Positions 45,912 through 58,106 of a stretch of 64,000 bases of DNA are shown here, piece by piece. The notes beneath the pieces were generated by a model. The model did not search any database, had not been told where the DNA came from, and was given only the letters and a program-made list of their open reading frames with translations. Position 1 is the stretch's first letter; the number at the start of each line of letters is the position of its first letter. Position numbers and translations under genes: made by a program. Where the stretch lies: positions 1-64,000 of the forward strand of contig NZ_KB899917.1 in NCBI RefSeq assembly GCF_000378465.1, written 5' to 3'. This stretch comes from Elioraea tepidiphila DSM 17972. GTDB lineage: Bacteria; Pseudomonadota; Alphaproteobacteria; Acetobacterales; Acetobacteraceae.

Positions 45912-46598
45912 GTGATCGTCGCTCTTGAGCCGCCGCCCCCGAGCCTGACCGAGCAGGCCACGGCCAGTCTGCGCCGGGCGATCCTGGCCACGCGCCTGCC
46001 CCCCGGCGAGACCGTCAGCGAAACCGCGGCGGCCACGCTCACGGGGCTCGGCAAGGCGCCGGTGCGCGCCGCACTCGCCCGCCTCGCGGACGAGGGGCTG
46101 GTCCAGCCCCTGCCCCGGCGCGGCTGGATGGTGAGCCCGATCACCGTGCGCGACATCCACGAGGTGTTCGCGCTGCGCGCGCTGCTGGAACCGGAGGCGG
46201 CACGGCTCGCCGCCGGGCGCGTCGATGCCGCGGCGCTGGAGCGGCTCGATGCCGTGGTGCGCTGCGGCTACGACCCGGCCGACCCCGAAAGCGCGCTCGC
46301 CTTCCTGGAAGCCAACCGCGCCTTCCACGTCGCGGTCGCCGAGCTTTCCGGCAATCGCCGGCTCGCGCGCATCCTCGGCCGGCTGCTCGACGAGGCGACG
46401 CGCATGCTGGTGCTCGGCCTCGCCCGGCGCGACCGCACCGGCGAGATGCGCGCCGAGCACGGGGCGCTGATCGCCGCCCTGGTCGCCGGCGATGGCGAGG
46501 AGGCGGCGCGGCTGGCGGCCTGCGAGATCGGCACCAGCCGGACGATGGTGATGGACGCGCTGCTGTCGCCCGAGGCGGCGACGCGCATCGCGACGTGA
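45912..46598 (+). CDS. GntR-family regulator (FCD/FadR-like)
   Basis: The 228-residue protein has an N-terminal winged helix (SLTEQATASLRRAILATRLP to the recognition helix GLGKAPVRAALARLADEGLV) and a C-terminal all-helical FCD ligand domain. The FCD His/Asp metal pattern is seen around EANRAFHVAVAEL, LDEATRMLVLGL and EHGALIAALVAGDGEEAARL. FCD regulators usually respond to small organic acids. The GTG start lies just after a large dyad (45861-45902) and is followed 17 bp after its stop by the dioxygenase gene. It probably controls that gene and perhaps the hydrolase. Confidence 0.88.
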   Translation: MIVALEPPPPSLTEQATASLRRAILATRLPPGETVSETAAATLTGLGKAPVRAALARLADEGLVQPLPRRGWMVSPITVRDIHEVFALRALLEPEAARLAAGRVDAAALERLDAVVRCGYDPADPESALAFLEANRAFHVAVAELSGNRRLARILGRLLDEATRMLVLGLARRDRTGEMRAEHGALIAALVAGDGEEAARLAACEIGTSRTMVMDALLSPEAATRIAT

Positions 46599-46615
46599 GG
46601 GGACAGGGGAAGGGC

Positions 46616-47143
46616 ATGAACCAGATCACTACCGTCGCGCGCAACGCGACCCTGCAGGCGATGATCGAGGCGGTGACCGCGGCCGAACGCGGGCCGGACA
46701 CCGGCCGGGAATGCCGGATCGCCGAGGCGATGGCGCCGTTCCTCGACCGGCCGGAACTGCTCGCCGGGTTCGATTGTCCCGGCTGCCCCGACCGCTACGT
46801 GCGCCACCTGCTGCACGAGGACCGCGACGCCGGCTGGGCGATGGTCGCGATCGTCTGGGAGCCCGGCCAGGCCAGCCCGGTGCACGGCCACCGCACCTGG
46901 TGTGCCTTCGGCGTGCACCGCGGCTGGGTCGAGGAGCGCTTTTTCGCGCTCGGCAGCAGTGGCAAGCCGGTGCGGACCCGTACCATTCCGCGCCCGATGG
47001 GCGCGACCAGCTGCGGGCCGGCCGATATCACGCTGATCCACCAGCTGCACAACGCCTCGGATGCGACCGCGATCTCCATCCATGTCTATGGCGTGCGCTA
47101 CGACAGCTTCGGCGAGGGCGTGAACTGGGTCTACGCCGCCTGA
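46616..47143 (+). CDS. cysteine dioxygenase-family protein (cupin)
   Basis: A 175-residue protein of the thiol-dioxygenase cupin family, which oxidises cysteine or 3-mercaptopropionate to the sulfinic acid with O2 and iron. The three-His iron site is visible: His90 and His92 in SPVHGHRTWCAFG, and His156 in ISIHVYGVRYD. GWVEER follows the first pair as in the bacterial members. The substrate (cysteine, 3-mercaptopropionate or another thiol) cannot be read from the sequence. ATG 46616 has an AGGGGAAGG site. It lies 17 bp after the GntR gene. Confidence 0.85.
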   Translation: MNQITTVARNATLQAMIEAVTAAERGPDTGRECRIAEAMAPFLDRPELLAGFDCPGCPDRYVRHLLHEDRDAGWAMVAIVWEPGQASPVHGHRTWCAFGVHRGWVEERFFALGSSGKPVRTRTIPRPMGATSCGPADITLIHQLHNASDATAISIHVYGVRYDSFGEGVNWVYAA

Positions 47144-47180
47144 TCTTGCGGCGCGCGGCGGGGTGCGGCTTGCTGCGCTC

Positions 47181-48473
47181 ATGCCCGATGACGTCCCGCT
47201 GACCGAGCTGCCGCCCTCGCTCTGGGCGGCAACCGCACCACCGCCGCCCGACACCACCGCGCTCGAGGGCGAGACGCGCGCCGATCTCTGCGTGGTCGGT
47301 GCGGGCTTCACCGGCCTCTCCGCCGCGCTGCACGCGGCCGAGGGCGGGGCGTCGGTGGTGGTGCTGGAGGCCGGTGCGATCGGCTGGGGCGCCTCGGGGC
47401 GCAACAACGGCCAGGTGATCCCGAATCTCTCGCGCATGGACCCCGACGAGATCGCGCGCCGCTTCGGCGAGAAGGGCGAGGCGTTCGTCGAGCTGATCCG
47501 CGACAGCGCCGCCCTGGTGTTCGACCTGATCCGACAGCACGGGATCGCGGCGGAGGCGGTGCAGAACGGCTGGCTCCAGCCCGCGCACCGGCCGAGCAGG
47601 ATGAAGCTCGCCGAGTCGCGCGTGCGGCAGTGGGGCAGCCGCGGCGCCCCGGTCGAGCTGCTCGACCGCGACGCGATGGCGAGGCTCGCCGGCAGCGAGC
47701 ACTGGCACGGCGGCTGGATGAACCGCACGGGCGGGCGGATCAATCCGCTCGGGCTCGCGCGCGGGCTGGCAGCGGCGGCGATGCGGGCCGGGGCACGGGT
47801 GTTCACGCATTCGCCGGCCGTCGCGCTGGTGCGCGAAGGCGGGACGTGGGGTGTGCGCACGCCGCGCGGACGCATCATCGCCGATCGGGTGATTCTCGCC
47901 ACCAACGCCTATTCGGACGAGCTCTGGCCGGGGCTCCGGCGCGAGATGATCCCGGTCGCGAGCTACCAGATGGCGACCGTTCCGCTCTCCGACAATGTGC
48001 GCCGGACCATCCTGCCCGAGGGTCATGCGCTGTCGGACACGCGCGGCGATCTGCATTTCTTCCGTTTCGATGCGAACGGGCGGCTGGTGACAGGCGGGGC
48101 GCTGGTGATCGGCCGGAACTGGCGCGAGCGCATCGTCGCGCGCATCGGCGCCCGCGTCGCGCGCGTCTATCCGCAGCTCGGCGTGCCGCGGTTCGACCAT
48201 GTCTGGTGGGGGCATGTCGGCATCACCGTCGACCGTGCGCCGCATGTGCACGAGCTGGCACCTGGCGTGACCACATGGATCGGCTGCAACGGCCGCGGCG
48301 TCGCGCTCGGCGTGGCGATCGGCCGCGAGCTTGCCCGTCAGGCTCTCGGCACGCCCTGGGAGCACTTGCCCATGCTGCGCGAGCCCCTCAAGCCGATCCC
48401 GGCCTACGGCTTCGCGCGCGCTCTCGCGCCGCTGGCGGTCCTGGAGCGTCGCTGGCGCGACCGCCGGGACTGA
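47181..48473 (+). CDS. FAD-dependent oxidoreductase (DadA/PuuB-like)
   Basis: The 430-residue protein has the dinucleotide motif DLCVVGAGFTGLSAALHAAE and the next strand EAGAIGWGASGRNNGQVIPN, typical of PuuB and glycine/sarcosine oxidase-type enzymes. Near the end HVWWGHVGITVDRAPHVHEL and IGCNGRGVALGVAIGREL give the C-terminal FAD contacts. Relatives oxidise amines or amino acids. Located 37 bp after the cysteine-dioxygenase gene in the same orientation, it may act on an amine or amino acid made in this cluster. Its stop codon lies within the 20-bp stem of a palindrome (48472-48514). Confidence 0.87.
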   Translation: MPDDVPLTELPPSLWAATAPPPPDTTALEGETRADLCVVGAGFTGLSAALHAAEGGASVVVLEAGAIGWGASGRNNGQVIPNLSRMDPDEIARRFGEKGEAFVELIRDSAALVFDLIRQHGIAAEAVQNGWLQPAHRPSRMKLAESRVRQWGSRGAPVELLDRDAMARLAGSEHWHGGWMNRTGGRINPLGLARGLAAAAMRAGARVFTHSPAVALVREGGTWGVRTPRGRIIADRVILATNAYSDELWPGLRREMIPVASYQMATVPLSDNVRRTILPEGHALSDTRGDLHFFRFDANGRLVTGGALVIGRNWRERIVARIGARVARVYPQLGVPRFDHVWWGHVGITVDRAPHVHELAPGVTTWIGCNGRGVALGVAIGRELARQALGTPWEHLPMLREPLKPIPAYGFARALAPLAVLERRWRDRRD

Positions 48474-48514
48474 TCCCGGGCTGCCAAAGGTTTGACCTTT
48501 GGCAGCCCGGGATC
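48472..48514. repeat. 20-bp perfect palindrome, family 3, overlapping the oxidoreductase stop
   Basis: Arms 48472-48491 and 48495-48514 are perfectly complementary with a 3-nt loop TTG. The loop-proximal sequence is AAGGT-TTG-ACCTT. The left arm includes the last two bases of the stop codon. It would form a very stable RNA hairpin. Confidence 0.9.
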
Positions 48515-48554
48515 GCGCGCAGGGCTGGTGTGGCGGCTGCGCGCCGAGGAAACC

Positions 48555-48599
48555 TCATACCCGGCGCACGAAGGTGAAACCTTCGTGCGCCGGGTATGA
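48555..48599. repeat. 21-bp perfect palindrome, family 3, second copy
   Basis: Arms 48555-48575 and 48579-48599 are perfectly complementary with a 3-nt loop GAA. The tip AAGGT-GAA-ACCTT matches that of the element at 48472, while the outer stems differ, so architecture but not outer sequence is conserved. Confidence 0.9.
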
Positions 48600-48635
48600 A
48601 AAGCGGGATTGGGGGTGCGGGGGGAAGGCACGGGT

Positions 48636-48659
48636 CCCATCGCGGCAAGCCGCGATGGG
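48636..48659. repeat. third palindrome in the gap before coxM
   Basis: Arms 48636-48646 and 48649-48659 (CCCATCGCGGC and its complement) around AA. The outer flanks (GGGGGTGCGG near 48611 and CACCCCCGC near 48679) are also partly complementary, so this may be the tip of a longer hairpin between convergent genes. Confidence 0.75.
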
Positions 48660-48695
48660 GGCCCGCCGATGGCCCTTCACCCCCGCATGTTCTTC

Positions 48696-49493
48696 TCAAC
48701 CGGCCTTAGCGACCGCGCGCTTGGCCATCACGCCGACGAGATGCGCGCGGTATTCCTTGCTCGCATGGATGTCGCCGTTCAGCCCTTCCTCGGCCGTGCC
48801 GACATCATGCAGCGCGTCCGGCGACCAGTTCTTCGCCAGCGCCTCCTCCATCGCCGTGTGGCGGAACACGCCATTCGCGCCGGCGCCGGTGACGGCGACG
48901 CGCACGCCGGCGGGGCCCTTGGCGACGAACACGCCGACCATGGCGTAGCGCGAGGCGGGGTTGGGGAACTTCACATAGGCCGCCTTCTCCGGGATCGGGA
49001 ACTCGACCGCGGTGACGATCTCGTCCGGCGCGAGCGCGGTCGAGAACATGCCGGTGAAGAAGTCGTCCGCGGCGATCTTGCGCTTGTTCGTGTGCACCGT
49101 CGCACCGAGCGCCAGCACGGCGCCGGGATAGTCGGCAGCCGGGTCATGGTTGGCGATCGAGCCGCCGATCGTGCCGCGGTTGCGCACCTGCGCGTCGCCG
49201 ATGTGCTCGGCCATCGCGGCGAGCGCGGGGATGGCCTTCTTCACCTCGGCGGAGGCGGCGACCGCGGCGTGCGTGGTCATCGCCTTGATGGTGACGGCGC
49301 TGCCCGAGACCGAGATGCCGACGAGATCCTTGATCCCCGAGAGATCGACGATCGCGGAAGGCTTGGCCAGGCGCTGCTTCAGGGTCGGGATCAGCGTCAT
49401 CCCGCCCGACATCACCTTCGCGTCGGGGTCGGACGCGAGCAGCTTGACCGCATCGGCGACCGAGGATGGGCGGTGATAGGCGAAATCGTACAT
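48696..49493 (-). CDS. coxM: CO dehydrogenase/xanthine dehydrogenase-family FAD subunit (CoxM)
   Basis: The 265-residue medium subunit carries FAD. Motifs are MYDFAYHRPSSVADAVKLLA, the FAD-binding KVMSGGMTLIPTLKQRL and RNRGTIGGSIANHDPAADYP, then the CO-dehydrogenase-type C-terminal domain (PASRYAMVGVFVAKGPAGVR). It transfers electrons from the Fe-S subunit to the quinone pool or O2. It is last in a coxS-coxL-coxM operon, the order typical of form II sets. GGGGAGAGGA precedes the ATG at 49493. Confidence 0.9.
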   Translation of the reverse strand: MYDFAYHRPSSVADAVKLLASDPDAKVMSGGMTLIPTLKQRLAKPSAIVDLSGIKDLVGISVSGSAVTIKAMTTHAAVAASAEVKKAIPALAAMAEHIGDAQVRNRGTIGGSIANHDPAADYPGAVLALGATVHTNKRKIAADDFFTGMFSTALAPDEIVTAVEFPIPEKAAYVKFPNPASRYAMVGVFVAKGPAGVRVAVTGAGANGVFRHTAMEEALAKNWSPDALHDVGTAEEGLNGDIHASKEYRAHLVGVMAKRAVAKAG

Positions 49494-49506
49494 CGGTCCT
49501 CTCCCC

Positions 49507-51888
<2,382 letters not shown>

Positions 51889-51979
51889 CTGAACGCTCCT
51901 GTCGTCCCTGTTGCGTTGCTGCTGTGAGCGACGCCTTCCATCGGTTCTTGGCGCGCCGGAAGGCGCGCGATCGGCGCCG

Positions 51980-52483
51980 CTACTCGGCCGCGCGGGGGAG
52001 CTCCTTCACCTTGCCGTGCATCACCTGCTGGGCGGCCGCGATCGCGCGGACGATGTTGTGGTAGCCCGTGCAGCGGCAGAGATTGCCCTCCAGCCCCTCG
52101 CGGATCTCGCGGTCGGAGAGGCCCTGGGGGTTGCGCTGCACCAGGTCGATCGCGCTCATCACCATGCCGGGGGTGCAGAAGCCGCATTGCAGCGCGTGAT
52201 ACTCGCGGAAGGCCTCCTGCATCGGGTGGAGTGTGCCGTCCGGCGCCGCCAATCCCTCGATCGTGACTACCTCCGCGCCCTCGCACTGCACCGCGAGCAT
52301 GGTGCACGCCTTCACCGAGGCCCCGTTCACGTGCACCACGCAGGCGCCGCACTGGCTCGTGTCGCAGCCGACATGCGTGCCGGTCAGCCGCAGGTGCTCG
52401 CGGAGCAGCTCGACCAGCAGCGTGCGGTTCTCGACCTCCGCGCTGGCAGGCTTGCCGTTCACGGTCAGTGAGACCTTGGGCAT
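51980..52483 (-). CDS. coxS: CO dehydrogenase-type 2Fe-2S subunit (CoxS)
   Basis: A 167-residue iron-sulfur subunit with two clusters. The plant-type cluster Cys are in [20 protein letters not shown] and KACTMLAVQ, the second set in [14 protein letters not shown] and [15 protein letters not shown]. Electrons pass from the molybdenum site of CoxL through these clusters to CoxM. First gene of coxSLM, 92 bp after dppF on the same strand and possibly with its own promoter. GGGGAG precedes ATG 52483. Confidence 0.94.
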   Translation of the reverse strand: MPKVSLTVNGKPASAEVENRTLLVELLREHLRLTGTHVGCDTSQCGACVVHVNGASVKACTMLAVQCEGAEVVTIEGLAAPDGTLHPMQEAFREYHALQCGFCTPGMVMSAIDLVQRNPQGLSDREIREGLEGNLCRCTGYHNIVRAIAAAQQVMHGKVKELPRAAE

Positions 52484-52575
52484 CCGACGTCTCCCCTCTG
52501 TCGCGAAAGAGCCCGCGCGGATGCACGGGCCCGGTCCGTTCCGGCCGGGAGTGTCGCCACCCCCGAGCCGTGTCG

Positions 52576-53597
52576 TCAAGCCGCTCGCGCGACCGGCTGC
52601 ACCGCGGGATCGTGCAGGTGGCAGGCGGCGAACTGGCCGGGCGCCACCACCTTCAGCGTCGGCTCCTCGACCTTGCAGCGGTCGAAGGCGTGCGGGCAGC
52701 GGGTGTGGAAGCGGCAGCCCGAGGGCGGGCGGATCGGGCTCGGCACGTCGCCCTTCAGGATGATGCGGTTCCGCTTGGTGGTCGGGTCCGGCACCGGCAC
52801 CGCCGAGAGCAGCGCCTCGGTGTAGGGGTGCTTGGGGGCGGCGAACAGCGTCTTCTTGTCGGCGATCTCGACGATCTTGCCGAGATACATCACGGCGACC
52901 CGGTGGGTGATGTGCTCGACGATCGCGAGGTCGTGGCTGATGAACAGCAGCGACACGCCGAGCTCGTCCTGGAGGTCGGACAGCAGGTTGACGATCTGCG
53001 CCTTCACCGAGACGTCGAGCGCCGAGACCGCCTCGTCGCAGATGATCAGGTCCGAGCCCGGGGCGAGGGCGCGCGCGATGCCGATGCGCTGGCGCTGCCC
53101 GCCCGAGAACTCGTGCGGGAACCGGTTCATCGCGTCGCGCGGCAGGCGCACCTTGTCCATCAGGTCGGCGAGCCGATCGTCGAGCTCGCCCTTGGAGGTG
53201 GCGAGGCCGAAATTCGTGATCGGTTCGGCCAGGATGTCGCGCACCTTGAGCCGCGGGTTGAGCGAGGAGAACGGGTCCTGGAACACCACCTGCATGCGCC
53301 GGCGCAGGGGCCTGAGCCGGCGCGCCGGCAGGTCGTCGATCCGTTCGCCGTCGAGCAGCACCTGGCCGGCCGTCGGCTCGATCAGGCGCAGCACCGTGCG
53401 TCCGACGGTCGACTTGCCGCACCCGGATTCGCCCACGAGCGACAGCGTCTCGCCGCGGTTGATCGAGAACGACACGCCATCCACGGCATAGACGTAGCCG
53501 GAGATGCCGGAGAGGAAACCGGATCGGATCGGGAAGTGCTTCTTGAGGTCGTTGACCTCCAGCAGCGGCCGCGCTGCGGGCTTGGCGGGAGCTTGTG

Positions 53598-53601
<4 letters not shown>
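52576..53601 (-). CDS. dppF: peptide ABC transporter ATP-binding protein (DppF/OppF)
   Basis: A 341-residue ATPase of an oligopeptide/dipeptide-type (PAAT/OPT) importer. Walker A is [20 protein letters not shown], the Q-loop [18 protein letters not shown], signature [16 protein letters not shown], and Walker [19 protein letters not shown]. The oligopeptide-transporter C-terminal domain with four Cys-bearing motifs ([18 protein letters not shown]) is present and may bind an Fe-S cluster. Overlaps dppD by 4 bp. Substrate range is set by the upstream binding proteins. Confidence 0.93.
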
Positions 53602-54596
<995 letters not shown>

Positions 54597-54608
54597 CGCC
54601 CCCTCCCC

Positions 54609-55508
54609 TCAGATGCGCTTCGCGAGGCGCGGATCGAGCGCGTCGCGCAACCCGTCGCCGAGCAGGTTCACCGACAGCACCGTCAGCGACAGGAACAGCG
54701 CGGGGAAGAACACGATGTAGGGCGCCACCTGCCAGAGCGCGCGGCCCTCGGCCATGATGTTGCCCCAGGACGGGATGATCGGCGGCGTCCCGGCGCCGAT
54801 GAAGGACAGGATCGCCTCGGTGATCATCGCCGAGGCGCAGATATAGGTCGCCTGCACGGTGAGCGGCGCCAGCGTGTTGGGCAGGATGTGGCGCACGATG
54901 ATGCGCGGGGTGGTGGTGCCGGCCGCGATCGCCGCCTCGACATAGGGCTGCTCGCGCAGGGACAGCACGACGCTGCGCACCAGGCGCGAGACCCGCGGGA
55001 TCTCGGCGATCGTGATGGCGATGATCACGTTCTGCACCGACCCCCGCGTCGCCGCCATCAGCGCGATCGCGAGCAGGATCGGCGGGATCGACATCAACCC
55101 GTCCATCACGCGCATGATCACGCCGTCGAGCACGCGGATGAAGCCCGAGATCAGGCCGATGATCAGGCCGAGCAGGGAGGCGAGGATCGCCACCGCGAAG
55201 CCGACGATCAGCGAGACGCGTGTGCCGTAGATCACACGCGTATAGACGTCGCGCCCCAGCATGTCGGTGCCGAACCAGTACTCGGCCGAAGGGTGCCGCA
55301 CGCGCCGCGCCGGTGCCAGCGCCTGCGGGTCGATGCTGGAGAGCAGCGGCGCGAACACGGCCGCGAGCACCATCAGGAACAGCAGCGCGCCGCCGAAGGC
55401 GATCGCCGGGTGGCGGCGGATGAAGGTGCGGATCCGGCCGCGCCGCTTCTCGGGCGCGAAGATCTCGACCTGGGCGGGAGCGGCCGCGACGGCCGTGTCG
55501 GGGCTCAA
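54609..55508 (-). CDS. dppC: peptide ABC transporter permease (DppC)
   Basis: A 299-residue inner-membrane permease with six helices and an extended cytoplasmic N-terminus. It shows FGTDMLGRDVYTRVIYGTRV, the DppC-specific stretch, and the coupling EAA loop (YVEAAIAAGTTTPRIIVRHI). Its start appears to be TTG at 55508, sharing bases with the dppB stop (TTGA), with GAGGA upstream. An internal ATG start would delete conserved sequence, so the TTG is accepted. Confidence 0.9.
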   Translation of the reverse strand: MSPDTAVAAAPAQVEIFAPEKRRGRIRTFIRRHPAIAFGGALLFLMVLAAVFAPLLSSIDPQALAPARRVRHPSAEYWFGTDMLGRDVYTRVIYGTRVSLIVGFAVAILASLLGLIIGLISGFIRVLDGVIMRVMDGLMSIPPILLAIALMAATRGSVQNVIIAITIAEIPRVSRLVRSVVLSLREQPYVEAAIAAGTTTPRIIVRHILPNTLAPLTVQATYICASAMITEAILSFIGAGTPPIIPSWGNIMAEGRALWQVAPYIVFFPALFLSLTVLSVNLLGDGLRDALDPRLAKRI

Positions 55509-56446
55509 TAGCGGATCCTCGGGTCGAACACGGTGTAGAGCAGGTCGATCATCAGGTTCACCAGCACGTAGACGAAGCTGAACAGCAGCACCACGCCCTG
55601 GATCACCGGGTAGTCGCGCCGCAGGATCGCATCGACGGTCAGCCGGCCGAGGCCGGGGATCGCGAACACGCTCTCCGTCACGACCGCGCCCCCGATCAGG
55701 AGCGCAATGCCGATGCCGACGACCGTGCTGATCGGCACCGCGGCGTTCTTCAGGGCGTGCAGGAAAAGGATCGGGCGGGTGCCCAGCCCCTTGGCCTTCG
55801 CCGTGCGAATGTAGTCCTGCGCCAGCACCTCGAGCATGGTCGCGCGGGTGATGCGCGCGATCAGCGCGATATAGACCGAGCCGAGCGCGATCGTCGGCAG
55901 GATCAGGTTCTCGAGGAAGGGCCAGAAACCGCGCGCGATCGGGGTGTAGCCCTGCACCGGCAGCCAGTCGAGTTCGAGCGCGAAGATGTAGGCGAGCAGA
56001 TAGCCGATCACGAACACCGGCACCGAGAAGCCGAGCACGGCGAACACCATCACCGCGCGGTCGATCCAGCTCCCGGCCTTCCAGGCCGCGATCACGCCCA
56101 TCGGCACCGCGATCGTCACCGAGAAGAGGATGGTCAGCACCATCAGCGCCACCGTCGGCTCGATGCGCTGCGCGATCATGTGCGTGACCGGCAGGTTCGT
56201 GAAGATCGACGTGCCGAGATCGAAGTTCACCAGCCGCCAGAGGAACTCGGCGAACTGCACGAAGAACGGCCGGTCGAGCCCGAGGGCGGCGCGAATGCGC
56301 TCGACATCCTCGGGAGTCGCCTGATCGCCCGCGATCACCGCCGCCGGGTCGCCCGGCGAGAGGATCAGCATCGAGAACACGACAAAAGCCACCACCAGCA
56401 TCACCGGAATGGTGGAGAGGATCCGCCGTGCGATATAGGCCAACAT
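55505..56446 (-). CDS. dppB: peptide ABC transporter permease (DppB)
   Basis: The 313-residue inner-membrane permease has the DppB N-terminus (MLAYIARRILSTIPVMLVVA), the long periplasmic segment beginning PGDPAAVIAG, and the EAA loop DYIRTAKAKGLGTRPILFLH, followed by the end LIDLLYTVFDPRIRY. It follows the last of the tandem binding-protein genes after 25 bp. Together with dppC, dppD and dppF it makes one complete importer that all five binding proteins could serve. Confidence 0.93.
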   Translation of the reverse strand: MLAYIARRILSTIPVMLVVAFVVFSMLILSPGDPAAVIAGDQATPEDVERIRAALGLDRPFFVQFAEFLWRLVNFDLGTSIFTNLPVTHMIAQRIEPTVALMVLTILFSVTIAVPMGVIAAWKAGSWIDRAVMVFAVLGFSVPVFVIGYLLAYIFALELDWLPVQGYTPIARGFWPFLENLILPTIALGSVYIALIARITRATMLEVLAQDYIRTAKAKGLGTRPILFLHALKNAAVPISTVVGIGIALLIGGAVVTESVFAIPGLGRLTVDAILRRDYPVIQGVVLLFSFVYVLVNLMIDLLYTVFDPRIRY

Positions 56447-56471
56447 CGCTGATCCAGTGCTCCCCTGCGCC

Positions 56472-58070
56472 TCAGGCCTTCGCCACGCCCCAGAACAGCG
56501 GCAGCGGCGCCTTGACGATGCCGCTGACGCTCCGACGCCACGCCTGATAGGCCATGAACAGCCCGGTTGGAACCCAGGTCATGAACGCCATCGAGGCGCG
56601 GTTCAGCTCCGCGACCGCCGCCCGCTCCTCGGCCGGCGTCGCGGCGGCGAACCAGGCCTCGCGCAGCCGCTCGATGCCGGGATCGTTGGGCCAGCCGAAC
56701 CACGCGCCGTCGCCGTTGGTGCGCAGCGCCGTGTAGCCCGCCGGGCTCGCGCAGTCCACGCCCGCGTGCCAGGTGTGGAAGATGTTCCAGCCGCCCTCGG
56801 CCGGCGGTGCCCGCACGGCACGGCGGCGCGCCACCGTGCCCCAGTCGGTCGCGACATAGTCGACGACGCAGCCGAGCTCGCGCAGCAGCCGGTGCGTGAC
56901 CTGCCCCATCGCCTTCAGCGGCGCGACATCCTCCGCGACCAGCAGCGTGATCGGCTGCCCGTCATAGCCGCTCTCGGCCAGCAGGCGGCGCGCCACGTCG
57001 TGGTCGCGCGGCCCCGACAGGATCTCGCCGCCGGCATCCGAATAGAGCGGCGTCTCGGGGGTGAAGAACGAGGGCGCGCGGCGCCAGAGCACGTCATCGT
57101 CGCCGACCACGGCGCGCATGTAGTCGGCCTGATCGACCACCATCGCGATCGCGCGCCGGGCGCGCACATCGTTGAACGGCGGGTGCAGATGATTGAAGCG
57201 CAGGCTGCCGATGTTGCCGAGCGGATCGGCGATGTCGAGGCCGATCTGCCGGTTGCGCCGCAGCACCGGCGCGTGGTCCGGCGCGACCTGCTCCCACCAG
57301 TCGAGCTCGCCGCTCTGCAACGCGGCGACGGTCGCCGCCGGATCCGGCCGCGCGATCCACTCGATCCGGTCGAAGGCGATCCGCTTGCCCCCCGCGATCC
57401 AGTCGGCCGGCTCGTCGCGCGGCTCGTAGCGCTCGAACCGCTCGAAGGTTGCGCGCGCGCCAGGATCCCATTCGTCCTTGCGGAACCGCATCGGCCCGGA
57501 GCCGATCACCTCGTCGATCTGCGTGAACGGATCGGTGCGCGCGATCCGCTCGGGCATGATGAAGGCGCAGGGCGCGCCGATCGCGCCGAGCGCCTGCAAC
57601 AGCCGCGGATAGGGGGCTGAGAGGCGCAGCCGGACGGTACGGTCGTCGAGGGCGCTCAGCTCCTCGCGAAGCGCACGGATCGCCTGCCCCATGGGGTCGC
57701 GGACCATCCAGCGCTCCAGGCTCGCCACCACATCCGCCCCGCGCACCGGCTCGCCGTCATGGAAGCGCAGGCCGCTGCGCAGACGGATGGTCCAGGCCAG
57801 CCGATCGTCCGAGATCTCGTGCGCCTCGGCCATCTGCGGCTTCGGTTCCAGCCGACTGTCGATGCCGTACAGCGTGTCCCAGACCAGCATCGCGGCGTTG
57901 CGGACGACGTACTGCGTGCCCCAGATCGGATCGAGATTGGCGAGCGGCGCATGCGGCGCGAAACGCAGCGTTCGCGCAGGCGAACCCTGCGCCCGCACCG
58001 CCGGCGCGGCGAGCGTGGTTGCGGCGAGGGCCGCCGCGGTCAGCCCGGCCGCGGCGCGCCGTCCGATCAC
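56472..58070 (-). CDS. family 5 (DppA/OppA-type) substrate-binding protein, copy 1 (closest to dppB)
   Basis: A 532-residue periplasmic binding protein of the peptide/nickel family. A Tat-like signal (IGRRAAAGLTAAALAATTLA) precedes the mature start. Family motifs: GLRFHDGEPVRGADVVASLE, PERIARTDPFTQIDEVIGSG, and FNHLHPPFNDVRARRAIAMV. It is 25 bp from dppB. GTG at 58070 is the start. Among the five copies its motif NHLHPPFNDVRARRAI is closest to copy 3. Ligand unknown (peptides, opines, glycosides and others are possible in this family). Confidence 0.9.
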   Translation of the reverse strand: MIGRRAAAGLTAAALAATTLAAPAVRAQGSPARTLRFAPHAPLANLDPIWGTQYVVRNAAMLVWDTLYGIDSRLEPKPQMAEAHEISDDRLAWTIRLRSGLRFHDGEPVRGADVVASLERWMVRDPMGQAIRALREELSALDDRTVRLRLSAPYPRLLQALGAIGAPCAFIMPERIARTDPFTQIDEVIGSGPMRFRKDEWDPGARATFERFERYEPRDEPADWIAGGKRIAFDRIEWIARPDPAATVAALQSGELDWWEQVAPDHAPVLRRNRQIGLDIADPLGNIGSLRFNHLHPPFNDVRARRAIAMVVDQADYMRAVVGDDDVLWRRAPSFFTPETPLYSDAGGEILSGPRDHDVARRLLAESGYDGQPITLLVAEDVAPLKAMGQVTHRLLRELGCVVDYVATDWGTVARRRAVRAPPAEGGWNIFHTWHAGVDCASPAGYTALRTNGDGAWFGWPNDPGIERLREAWFAAATPAEERAAVAELNRASMAFMTWVPTGLFMAYQAWRRSVSGIVKAPLPLFWGVAKA

Positions 58071-58106
58071 CGTGGTTCCGTCCCGCGTCGTCGCCCGCTC
58101 CGTCGC

